Assembly: GCA_026989995.1 (NCBI GenBank)
Contig: JALSIO010000448.1
Span: 1 to 17,186 of the forward strand
Direction: 5' to 3'
Source of the DNA: Myxococcales bacterium
GTDB taxonomy: Bacteria; Myxococcota_A; UBA9160; JALSIO01
DNA: 17,186 nucleotides
The translations under genes and the position numbers were made by a program. The notes under the pieces are model-generated. The model made no database searches. It had not been told where the DNA came from and saw nothing but the letters and a program-made list of their open reading frames with translations. Positions 1 through 7,429 of the stretch are shown one piece after another; the stretch's first letter is position 1, and every line of letters starts with the position of its first letter.

Positions 1-37
1 CGATCCCGATGATCTTGCCGCTCTTCGAAGCCGCCAT
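1..37 (-). CDS. dnaK: N-terminus of probable chaperone DnaK (partial, runs off left edge)
   Basis: Read on the minus strand from an ATG at 37, the first 12 codons give MAASKSGKIIGI, and the next codon begins with G. This matches the usual Hsp70/DnaK start, where KIIGID leads into the LGTTNS phosphate-1 loop. A good Shine-Dalgarno (GAGAGGAG) lies 4 bases upstream of the ATG at about 42-49, supporting a true start. DnaK is the cytoplasmic ATP-dependent Hsp70 folding chaperone. Only 12 residues are visible, so the call rests on the short N-terminal signature; another actin/Hsp70-fold protein with the same opening is possible. The gene is divergent from gspC. Confidence 0.6.
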   Translation of the reverse strand, partial: MAASKSGKIIGI

Positions 38-427
38 GATTCTCCTCTCGAATCCGGTGCCCTGCGGGGCCCCCGGAGGAACCGCGGGTCGGCCGAAAAC
101 GTCGGCGCCCGTCCTTCCCTGTCAACCACCGCGGCATCCGCACCCGGGCACGCCCCGCGGGGCCAGGGCGCTCCCGAGGGTGCACCCGCCCCGCGGGCTC
201 GCCGGGCCGCAGCTTGAGTTCCCGCCCCGCCCCGCCGAAGGATGGGACCGGGAGGCGCGCGTGCGCTGCCGGCCCCGCCGGGCGGCCCCTGAACCGCCGG
301 GATGCCGCCGGTGTCCGGCCGGGTTGGCCGGCCGGCCGCGGCGTGGCTCGGAGGGGGCGCCGGGATACCCTCCCCGGCCGGCACCCATCGTTGCCCCGGG
401 GGCGATCCCGAGACGCCGGGAATCCAC
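38..427. other. Divergent intergenic region between dnaK-like gene and gspC
   Basis: About 390 bases carry no convincing gene. An in-frame extension of gspC up to an ATG at 302 would add a Gly/Pro-rich segment unlike any GspC N-terminus. On the minus strand a perfect TTGACA hexamer (125-120) could be a -35 box for the dnaK-like gene, but at 16-18 bases spacing there is no good -10 box. A perfect 12-base palindrome GCCCCGCGGGGC lies at 152-163, of little weight at this base composition. No CIRCE element and no clear sigma-32 promoter were seen. The promoter of the gsp operon must be here, but I could not pick it out. Confidence 0.6.
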
Positions 428-1360
428 ATGCAGCTCGACCGCATCGGCATCTGGATCGCCAACGCCCTGCTCTTCGGCCTCGCCTGCCTGTTCGCGGCCT
501 CGATCGTGAACCAGTTCCTCGCGGGTGCCCTCGAGACCCCGGAAACCGAGACCGCCCCCGCGGCGGCCCCGGATCCCCCGCGGGCGCGGACCTGGGCCGA
601 GCGACAGGTGATCCTCACCCGGAACCTCTTCAACGCCTCCACCCTGGCGCCCCCGAAGCCCGTGCGCCCCACTCCCGCCGAGGAGGAGAAGCTCGCGGCC
701 ACCCGGCTCCCCCTCCGCCTGCTCGGGACCGCGGCCACCGAGGACCCCGAGACGTCCTGGGCGGCGGTGGAGGACCTCGAGGAGCGGACCCACCGGATCG
801 TGCGGCCCGGAGACGCCGTGAAGGGCAAGGCCCGGGTCGTCCGCGTCGAGCGCCGGCGCATCGTGCTCGACAACGGGGGGCGCCGGGAGGAGCTCGCCCT
901 CGAGGAGGAGGAGCAGGCGGGGCCACGGCCCCAGCGGGCCGCCGCGCGCCGCGCGGCCCGCGCCAAACGCCGGGCGGCGGCGCGCCGGGCCGCGCCCAAC
1001 GCCGCCGCGGCCGCGCGGCTGCGCAAGCTGGCCGAAAACCGCTTCGCGGTTCCCCGCGAGGAGGTGGACGAGGCGATGCGCAACCCGGCCAACCTCTTCT
1101 CCCAGGCCCGGATCCTGCCCAAGTACGAGGAGGGCCGGATGGTGGGGGTGCAGCTCAACGCCATCAAGCCGGACAGCCTCTTCGCGCGCATCGGCATCGA
1201 GAGCGGGGACACCATCGTCGAGCTGAACGGCATCCGCATCGATTCGCCGGAGCAGAGCGCCGAGCTCCTCCGGGAGCTCAGCCAGGCCCGGGAGTTCAAC
1301 GTGGTGGTGGCCGGCCCGGATGGGACGACACGGACGCTCAACTTCGTCCCGGAGCAGTGA
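428..1360 (+). CDS. gspC: Type II secretion system protein GspC
   Basis: Inner-membrane T2SS component that contacts the GspD secretin through its periplasmic HR domain. The ATG at 428 is chosen because it gives the standard layout: a short cytoplasmic N-terminus and one membrane segment at residues 6-30. The HR domain follows at about 58-158 (ILTRNLFNAS near 62-71, LPLRLLGTA near 94-102, GDAVKG near 128-133). The last 100 residues are a PDZ-like domain (208-308) with NAIKPDSLFARIGIESGDTI and a following ELNG loop. Length is 310 residues, normal for the family. Between HR and PDZ sits a strongly basic, low-complexity Arg/Ala linker (168-200). The Shine-Dalgarno is weak (GGGAA). This is the first gene of the operon, 31 bases before gspD. 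Confidence 0.93.
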   Translation: MQLDRIGIWIANALLFGLACLFAASIVNQFLAGALETPETETAPAAAPDPPRARTWAERQVILTRNLFNASTLAPPKPVRPTPAEEEKLAATRLPLRLLGTAATEDPETSWAAVEDLEERTHRIVRPGDAVKGKARVVRVERRRIVLDNGGRREELALEEEEQAGPRPQRAAARRAARAKRRAAARRAAPNAAAAARLRKLAENRFAVPREEVDEAMRNPANLFSQARILPKYEEGRMVGVQLNAIKPDSLFARIGIESGDTIVELNGIRIDSPEQSAELLRELSQAREFNVVVAGPDGTTRTLNFVPEQ

Positions 1361-1391
1361 CCGGTCCGGACGGGGAGCCAGGGGGGGAAGG

Positions 1392-3941
1392 GTGCACACG
1401 GCCCGAAGCTACGCACTAGCCGCGCTCGTCGCGCTGCTCGTTCCGGCCGCCGCGGCCCGGGCCCAGGACGGGGGCGAGCTCGTCCAGCTCGACTTCAACG
1501 ACGTCGAGCTGAACGTGGTGATCGACACCATCGCGCAGATGACGGGCCGCAATTTCATCTACGACGACAAGGTCCGGGGACGGGTGACCATCGTCTCGCC
1601 CACCAAGATCACGGTGGACCAGGCCTTCGCGGTCTTCGAGTCGGTGCTCCAGGTCAAGGGCTTCACCACCGTCGAGGGCCCGGGCGGGGTCCTCAAGATC
1701 ATCCCCATCCGCGAGGCCAAGGAGTCGAGCATCGAGACGGTGGAGAGCCGCAGGCGGCCGCCGAAGACCGACCGCTTCGTGACGCGGCTGATTCCACTCC
1801 GATACATCGACGCCGAGGACATCACCAACACGCTCAAGCCGCTGGTCTCCAAGGAGGCGGCGATGGTCGCCTACCCGCCCACCAACACCGTCATCCTGAC
1901 CGACTCCGCCTCCAACATCCGCCGCATCCTCTCGATCATCGACGCCATCGACGTGGAGACCTACCGGGAGGAGCTCTCGGTGTTCAAGATCCGCCACGCG
2001 GACGCCGCCACCCTCGCCCAGCACATCGCCGAGATCTACGGGGGTGAGGTGTCGAGCGCCAGCCCCACCCCGCCCCGCGGCCGCGCCCGCCGGGCCGCGG
2101 CCCGGCGGGCGGCCCGGCAGGCGGTGGCCGCGGCGGAGGCCGTCAGCAAGGGAGCAGCCCGGATCATCACCGACGCGCGCACCAACTCGCTGATCGTGAT
2201 GGCCTCCCGGGCGCGCACCGAGGACATCCGGCGACTGATCGCGCAGCTCGACATCCCGGTCACCGGCGGCGGGCGCATCCACGTCCACTACCTGAAGCAC
2301 GCCGACGCCGAGGAGATGGCCCAGACCCTCAACAGCCTGATCAGCGGCCAGCCCGCCGCCCCGGGGGCCGGCGGCGCCACGGGCCGCGGCGCGGCGGCCA
2401 CCCAGGCGCTGCGGGCCGCGGTCACCGAGCTCGCCGAAGGCGTGACCATCACGCCCGACCCGCCCACGAACTCGCTCGTGATCCAGGCCAGCCAGGAGGG
2501 CTACGCCACCCTCGCCCACGTGATCGAGCAGCTCGACATCGAGCGCCCCCAGGTGCTCGTCGAGGCGCTGATCATGGAGGTGGACGTGACCGACGGCGAG
2601 GAGCTCGGCTTCAACGGGATCGCGCGGATCTTCCGGCAGAACGGCAACCTGGGCATCGGTTCGCTGAGCGACACCGGCGCGCGCCCGGGCTCCTTCATCG
2701 CGCGGCCCACCACGGCCGAGGGAAACACCTTCGGGACCGGCGTGGGCAACCGCATCGCCCCCGACGTCTTCCCCGAGGCGCTGGCCAATCTGATCGCCAC
2801 CGCGGGGCGCAGCACGCTCAGCGTCAGCCCGAGCGGCCTGGTCACCGGCACCCTGATCCAGGGACTCATCCGCGCCAGCGCGAGCGACAACGGCACCAAC
2901 ATCCTCTCGGCGCCCCACATCCTCACCTCCGACAACGAGGAGGCCGAGATCCAGGTGGGAGCCAACATTCCCATCATCACCAGCCGGGTGCAGTCCGCGG
3001 CTGGCGTCGAACAGGCGACCGCCGATCTGGCCACGTCGGTGAACATCGAGCGGCAGGACATCGGCGTCACGCTCCGGGTGACCCCGCAGATCACCGAAGG
3101 CGACTTTCTCCGGCTGCAGATCTTCCAGGAGATCACCAACATCGCCCAGGGACTCGCCGTGGGCGACCCGGACGAGGTCGGGGTGCCGCTGACCAAGCGT
3201 ACCGTCGAGAACACCGTGGTCGTCTCCGACCACGACACCGTGGTCATCGGCGGCCTCATCCAGGAGGAGTACAACGACGCGGTCAACAAGGTGCCCTGGC
3301 TCGGCGACATCCCCCTGCTCGGGTGGTTCTTCAAGTCCACGAGCCGCAACCTCACCAAGACCAACCTGCTGGTCTTCCTGACCCCGCACATCGTGCGCTC
3401 TCCGGAGGACCTCGAACGCGAGACGATCCGGAAGCGGCAGGAGTTCTGGGACCGCTCGGAGGAGGCGCTCAGCCTGAACGAGCGCGAGCGGCGCGAGGCC
3501 GAGCGGAGGCGGGAGCAGGCCGAGGCGGTCGGGCTCGAGGTGAGCACCTACCGGGGCAAGAACCCGATCCGGAGCGCGCTGATCGCCCACGAGGAGCGCT
3601 ACCCTCTCGAGCGGATGGCCGAGATCGAGGAGATCCAGCGCCGGGCCGAGGAGGAGCGACGGCGGCGCCTCGAGGCCGATCTCGGCGGCCCGACCTACGA
3701 GGTGCTCGCCGCCGTGTTCCGGGACGAGGAGACGGCCGCCGAGACCCTGACCCGAATCGTCGATGCCGGCTTCGACGGAGCGCTGCTCTCGAGCGAGACC
3801 GACGGAACCGTGCTCTACGAGATCCGGCTCGGCCCCTTCGACACCCTCGACGAGGCCGAGACCGCCGCCGCGGTGGTGCGCCAGGCCTTCGGGCTCGCCC
3901 CCGAGGTCTTGATCCGGAAGCCGGAGGAAGACGCGCCGTGA
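1392..3941 (+). CDS. gspD: Type II secretion system secretin GspD with C-terminal SPOR-like domain
   Basis: Outer-membrane secretin forming the T2SS exit channel. The GTG at 1392 is chosen: it follows a G-rich ribosome site and starts directly on a signal peptide (hydrophobic 8-23, cleavage likely after ARA at 22-24). An upstream ATG inside gspC would bury the signal peptide. Domains in order: N0 about 29-105, N1 130-190, N2 194-290, N3 295-384, secretin core 385-668 with the signature VPWLGDIPLLGWFF (634-647) and TNLLVFLTPHIV (657-668). N2 holds an Arg/Ala-rich insert (229-250) and N3 a Gly/Ala-rich loop (319-345). After the secretin comes a charged Glu/Arg linker (669-767), then a SPOR-like module (768-841) in which two similar halves (YEVLAAVF; YEIRLGPF) are separated by a helix. 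At 849 residues it is longer than typical GspD (about 650-750). Its stop overlaps the gspE start. Confidence 0.95.
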   Translation: MHTARSYALAALVALLVPAAAARAQDGGELVQLDFNDVELNVVIDTIAQMTGRNFIYDDKVRGRVTIVSPTKITVDQAFAVFESVLQVKGFTTVEGPGGVLKIIPIREAKESSIETVESRRRPPKTDRFVTRLIPLRYIDAEDITNTLKPLVSKEAAMVAYPPTNTVILTDSASNIRRILSIIDAIDVETYREELSVFKIRHADAATLAQHIAEIYGGEVSSASPTPPRGRARRAAARRAARQAVAAAEAVSKGAARIITDARTNSLIVMASRARTEDIRRLIAQLDIPVTGGGRIHVHYLKHADAEEMAQTLNSLISGQPAAPGAGGATGRGAAATQALRAAVTELAEGVTITPDPPTNSLVIQASQEGYATLAHVIEQLDIERPQVLVEALIMEVDVTDGEELGFNGIARIFRQNGNLGIGSLSDTGARPGSFIARPTTAEGNTFGTGVGNRIAPDVFPEALANLIATAGRSTLSVSPSGLVTGTLIQGLIRASASDNGTNILSAPHILTSDNEEAEIQVGANIPIITSRVQSAAGVEQATADLATSVNIERQDIGVTLRVTPQITEGDFLRLQIFQEITNIAQGLAVGDPDEVGVPLTKRTVENTVVVSDHDTVVIGGLIQEEYNDAVNKVPWLGDIPLLGWFFKSTSRNLTKTNLLVFLTPHIVRSPEDLERETIRKRQEFWDRSEEALSLNERERREAERRREQAEAVGLEVSTYRGKNPIRSALIAHEERYPLERMAEIEEIQRRAEEERRRRLEADLGGPTYEVLAAVFRDEETAAETLTRIVDAGFDGALLSSETDGTVLYEIRLGPFDTLDEAETAAAVVRQAFGLAPEVLIRKPEEDAP

Positions 3942-5680
3942 GCCTCGCCGAAGAGCTCGCCAGCCGCCTCGATCTCGGCGAGATCCTCCTCGCGAGCACC
4001 CGGCTCACGCCCGAGCAGCTCGAGGAGGCCCGGGCGCACCAATCCGAGCACGGCGGGCGGCTGCTCGACGCCGTGATCGGACTCGACCTCCTCGAGGAGG
4101 GGGAGGCGCTCGAGGCGGTGGGGGCCGGCCTCGGCCTCCCGGTGCGCACCGAGATCCCGGCCGACGCCGTCGAGGGCGAGCTCGTGGAACGGGTACCCAT
4201 CTCCTTCGCCAAGGCCCACGGGCTCCTGCCCCTCTCCCGCGGTGAGGAGGGGCAGATCCGCGTGGCCATCTCGGACCCCTTCGAGACCACGCCCCTCGAC
4301 GACCTGCGGATCCTCTTCGAGGGTGCCGAGATCGAGACCGAGCTCGCGAGCCGGCGGGTCGTCCTCGCAGCCATCAACGAGGTCTACGACCGGGGCGCCG
4401 ACAGCCGGAAGCTCGCCGAGGACGCCGGGCACGACCTCAGGACCCTCGCGGACGAGCTCAGCCACGAACCTCCGGACCTCCTCGACGCCGCCGACGACGA
4501 GGCGCCCATCGTCCGGCTGGTCAACTCGCTGCTCCAGCAGGCGGTCAAGGAGCGCGCCAGCGACATCCACCTCGAGCCCTTCGAGCGGGAGGTGCGCATC
4601 CGCTTTCGGGTGGACGACATCCTCTTCGAGCCCACCGATCCCCTGCCCCGGTCGCTCATGTCCAGCATCACCTCGCGGATCAAGATCATGGGCGGCCTCA
4701 ACATCGCAGAGAAGCGGCTCCCCCAGGACGGGCGGATCCGCCTCAAGATCGCGGGGCGCGACTACGACGTCCGGCTCTCCACCGTCCCGGTGACCCACGG
4801 TGAGCGGGTGGTGATGCGCCTGCTTCCTCGCACCACCGACCTGCTCAACCTCGAGAACCTCGGCTACAGCGAGGCCCAGCTCCGGGTCTGGGAGCGGCTC
4901 GTTCGCCGCCCCAACGGCATCGTGCTCGTCACCGGCCCCACCGGCAGCGGCAAGACCACCACGCTCTACGGCGCGCTCGCGCGCATCAACACACCCGATC
5001 GCAACATCATCACCATCGAGGACCCGGTGGAGATCCAGCTCCCCGGGGTGGCGCAGATCGAGGTCAACGCCAAGATCGGGCTCACCTTCGCGGCCGGCCT
5101 GCGCTCGATCCTCCGCCAGGACCCGAACGTGATCCTCGTGGGCGAGATCCGCGACCTCGAGACGGCCGAGATCGCCATCCAGGCCTCCCTCACGGGCCAC
5201 CTCGTCTTCTCCACCCTGCACACCAACGATGCCGCCAGTGCCATCACCCGACTGGTGGACATGGGTGTCGAACCCTTCCTGGTGGGTTCCTCGCTGGTGG
5301 CGGTGGTCGCCCAGCGGCTGGTTCGGGTGCTCTGCACCGAGTGCCGGGAGGCCTACGAGCCCACCGCGCCCCAGCTCGCGGAGATCGGCGTCCGGGCGCG
5401 GCCCGAGGGTGTCACCGTCTACCGCCCGGTGGGATGCGCCCGCTGCCACCAGACCGGCTACCGGGGGCGGATCGGCATCTTCGAGCTGCTGCTCGTCGAC
5501 GACGACATCCGGAAGTTCGTGACCCAGAACGTCGACTCCAAGACGATCCGCCGCACGGCCATCGAGAAGGGGATGAGCACCCTCCGCGCCGATGGCGCCC
5601 GCAAGGTCCTCGCCGGCATCACCTCCATCGAGGAGGTCCTCCGCGCCACCGAGGAGGAGGGCGTGGTGGCGCAGATCTAG
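3938..5680 (+). CDS. gspE: Type II secretion system ATPase GspE
   Basis: Cytoplasmic hexameric ATPase that powers pseudopilus assembly, recruited to the membrane by GspL. The GTG start lies in a GTGA overlap with the gspD stop, with GGAGG at 3923-3927. The N-terminal domain (about 1-150) is the GspE/PilB type that docks on GspL. The catalytic domain shows Walker A GPTGSGKTT (333-341), an Asp-box/Walker B region VILVGEIRD (398-406) and a His box GHLVFSTLHTND (420-431). A tetracysteine zinc-binding motif is intact: CTEC at 466-469 and CARC at 500-503. Length (580 residues) is normal for a zinc-containing GspE. All key catalytic residues appear present. Confidence 0.97.
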   Translation: MSLAEELASRLDLGEILLASTRLTPEQLEEARAHQSEHGGRLLDAVIGLDLLEEGEALEAVGAGLGLPVRTEIPADAVEGELVERVPISFAKAHGLLPLSRGEEGQIRVAISDPFETTPLDDLRILFEGAEIETELASRRVVLAAINEVYDRGADSRKLAEDAGHDLRTLADELSHEPPDLLDAADDEAPIVRLVNSLLQQAVKERASDIHLEPFEREVRIRFRVDDILFEPTDPLPRSLMSSITSRIKIMGGLNIAEKRLPQDGRIRLKIAGRDYDVRLSTVPVTHGERVVMRLLPRTTDLLNLENLGYSEAQLRVWERLVRRPNGIVLVTGPTGSGKTTTLYGALARINTPDRNIITIEDPVEIQLPGVAQIEVNAKIGLTFAAGLRSILRQDPNVILVGEIRDLETAEIAIQASLTGHLVFSTLHTNDAASAITRLVDMGVEPFLVGSSLVAVVAQRLVRVLCTECREAYEPTAPQLAEIGVRARPEGVTVYRPVGCARCHQTGYRGRIGIFELLLVDDDIRKFVTQNVDSKTIRRTAIEKGMSTLRADGARKVLAGITSIEEVLRATEEEGVVAQI

Positions 5681-5683
5681 GCG

Positions 5684-6916
5684 ATGCCGGTCTACGCCTA
5701 CAAGGGCATGACCGCCGGAGGCAAGTCGGTCTCCGGCTACGTGGACGCCGACAGTCCCCGCGCCGCCCGTGCCCGCCTGCGCCAGGACGGGGTCTTTCCC
5801 ACCTGGCTCGGTGAGGGCGCCGACCGCACCCCGCCGGCGCGCCTCGGTGCCGGCTCCCTCCGGCTCGCCCTCCCCCGATTCCGACGGGTGTCGAGCCTCG
5901 ATCTCGCCCTCACGACCCGGCAGCTCGCCACCCTCCTCGCCGCCGGCGTGCAACTCGTGGAGGCCCTCGGCGCCCTCGCGCAGCAGACCGACAACCCGCG
6001 CCTCAAGACGGTCCTCGGCGAGGTGCGCGACGCGGTGAACCAGGGCGCCTCGCTGGCCGACGCCATGACCCCCTCCGGGGTCTTCTCCGAGCTCTACCTG
6101 AGCCTGGTGCGGGCCGGCGAGGCGGGCGGCGCCCTCGAGACGGTTCTCGTCCGACTGGCGGAGTACCTCGAGGGCCAGGAACGGCTTCGCAACCGCGTGA
6201 TCTCCATCACCCTCTACCCGGCGGTGATGCTCGTCTTCGCCTGCGTGGTGGTGGCGGCGCTGGTGACCGTGGTGCTTCCCCAGATCAGCGAGCTGCTCAC
6301 CAGCCTGAACCAGGAGCTACCCTGGTACACACGAATGATCATGAGCAGCTCCGAGTTCGTGAAGACCTGGTGGTGGGCCCTCGGTGCGGCGGGCCTCGGG
6401 ATGGCGCTCGGCTTCCGGGCCCTGGTGCGCACCGAGGCCGGTCGCGCCCGCTGGGATGCGCTCCGGCTGCGGATCCCGGTGCTCGGCCGGGTCGCGCGCC
6501 TGCTGGCAATCTCGCGCTTCAGCCGGACGCTCTCCACCCTCCTCGCCGGGGGCATCCCCATCGTCCGGGCGCTCGAGATCTCCCGGCACGTCACCGGCAA
6601 CCGGGTGCTCGGAGACGCCATCGAGCGGGCCAAGGAGAGCATCACCGAGGGAGCCTCCATCGCGCGGCCCCTGGCACAGAGCGGGCAGTTTCCGCCCCTC
6701 GTCACCCACATGATCGACGTGGGTGAGCGCAGCGGGCAGCTCGAGGCCATGCTCGCGAAGGTGGCCGACACCTACGACGAGCAGGTGGAGACGGCCGTCA
6801 CCCGCCTGACCTCCCTGCTCGAACCCTTCCTGATCCTCCTCATGGTGGGGATCGTGATGGTGATCATCCTCGCGACGCTCGTGCCGCTGCTGCAGGTCAC
6901 GAGCTCGCTCAACTAG
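5684..6916 (+). CDS. gspF: Type II secretion system inner-membrane platform protein GspF
   Basis: Polytopic inner-membrane protein that couples the GspE motor to pseudopilin insertion. The protein starts MPVYAYKG, the standard GspF opening, from an ATG three bases after the gspE stop. It has two T2SF repeats (about 73-195 and 275-397), each with the conserved GE motif near its middle (RAGEAGG at 143-149; VGERSGQLE at 346-354). Predicted membrane segments are at 173-199, 225-247 and 380-402. At 410 residues it has the usual length. There is no strong separate ribosome site, so translation is probably coupled to gspE. Confidence 0.97.
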   Translation: MPVYAYKGMTAGGKSVSGYVDADSPRAARARLRQDGVFPTWLGEGADRTPPARLGAGSLRLALPRFRRVSSLDLALTTRQLATLLAAGVQLVEALGALAQQTDNPRLKTVLGEVRDAVNQGASLADAMTPSGVFSELYLSLVRAGEAGGALETVLVRLAEYLEGQERLRNRVISITLYPAVMLVFACVVVAALVTVVLPQISELLTSLNQELPWYTRMIMSSSEFVKTWWWALGAAGLGMALGFRALVRTEAGRARWDALRLRIPVLGRVARLLAISRFSRTLSTLLAGGIPIVRALEISRHVTGNRVLGDAIERAKESITEGASIARPLAQSGQFPPLVTHMIDVGERSGQLEAMLAKVADTYDEQVETAVTRLTSLLEPFLILLMVGIVMVIILATLVPLLQVTSSLN

Positions 6917-6928
6917 GAGGGGACCTCC
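6916..6928 (+). promoter_or_regulatory. gspG Shine-Dalgarno inside a short hairpin
   Basis: GGAGG (6916-6920), loop GGA, then CCTCC (6924-6928) form a perfect 5-base-pair GC-rich stem just before the gspG ATG at 6931. The 5' arm is the best ribosome binding site for gspG. If the hairpin forms in mRNA, initiation at the major pseudopilin gene would be limited unless ribosomes finishing gspF melt it, since the gspF stop (6914-6916) touches the stem. The complementarity is seen directly; a regulatory role is inference. Confidence 0.4.
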
Positions 6929-6930
6929 GC

Positions 6931-7425
6931 ATGCGAGAGGAATCCACGTCGCGACCGCACGGGCCGGCGGGCCGCGAACTCCGCCGCCTCGCCGGCTTCA
7001 CGCTGATCGAGATCATGGCGGTGGTGGTGATCATCGGGCTCCTGTCCACCATCGTCGGCGCCGTGGTCTTCAGCCAGGTCGACAAGGCGCGCGTCACCAC
7101 GGCCCAGTCCCAGATCAAGGGGCTCGAGAGCGCGCTCGAGTTCTACCGCATGGACAACGCCCGCTATCCCACCACCGAGCAGGGACTGCAGGCCCTGGTC
7201 CAGCGTCCGAACATCGAGCCGATCCCGAAGAACTACCGCCCGGAGGGCTACCTCGCGAAGGGGCGGGTCCCCCTCGATCCCTGGGGCAACCCCTACGAGT
7301 ACCGGAGCCCCGGCGAGCACAACCCCTACTCCTTCGACCTCTGGTCCTGGGGGGCGGATGGGGCACCAGGAGGCGAGGGGAACGACGCGGACATCGGGAA
7401 CTGGTCCGACGCCTTCGAGGGATGA
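6931..7425 (+). CDS. gspG: Major pseudopilin GspG
   Basis: Main subunit of the periplasmic T2SS pseudopilus. A 22-residue charged leader ends in G22, followed by the type IV prepilin motif FTLIEIMAVVVIIGLL (from 23), with Glu at +5 of the mature protein, so prepilin peptidase would cleave G22/F23. The mature part has the GspG fold: a long N-terminal helix, YPTTEQGLQALV (79-90), the DPWGNPY motif (116-122), and a C-terminal loop SWGADGAPGGEGNDADIGNW (139-158) that in known GspG proteins binds calcium. 164 residues. The leader is somewhat long; I saw no better start downstream. Confidence 0.96.
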   Translation: MREESTSRPHGPAGRELRRLAGFTLIEIMAVVVIIGLLSTIVGAVVFSQVDKARVTTAQSQIKGLESALEFYRMDNARYPTTEQGLQALVQRPNIEPIPKNYRPEGYLAKGRVPLDPWGNPYEYRSPGEHNPYSFDLWSWGADGAPGGEGNDADIGNWSDAFEG

Positions 7426-7429
7426 GGCG

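Noticed and set aside
152..163. Perfect 12-base palindrome GCCCCGCGGGGC
   Set aside because: Made only of G and C in a region of extreme GC content, where such palindromes are frequent by chance; no second copy near another promoter was seen.
379..394. Possible sigma-54 promoter upstream of gspC (CGGCAC then TTGC)
   Set aside because: The GG to GC spacing is one base longer than the strict -24/-12 arrangement, and the leading T is missing, so it is not supported.
302..427. Upstream ATG start for gspC at 302
   Set aside because: It would add 42 Gly/Pro/Arg-rich residues before the membrane segment, unlike the GspC family; the ATG at 428 gives the expected short cytoplasmic start.
1320..1391. 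Upstream ATG start for gspD at 1320
   Set aside because: It lies inside gspC and would place 24 Ser/Arg/Gly-rich residues before the signal peptide; the GTG at 1392 begins right at the signal peptide.
1416..3590. Long antisense open frame (over 700 codons) opposite gspD
   Set aside because: It lies opposite a clear gspD, its translation is low-complexity (Gly/Arg/Asp/Val-rich), and it has no recognisable domain. Such frames are expected opposite genes with G/C at third codon positions.
3815..5953. Long antisense open frame (over 700 codons) opposite gspE and flanks
   Set aside because: Spans the ends of three real genes on the other strand, with composition typical of a GC-rich shadow frame and no known motif.
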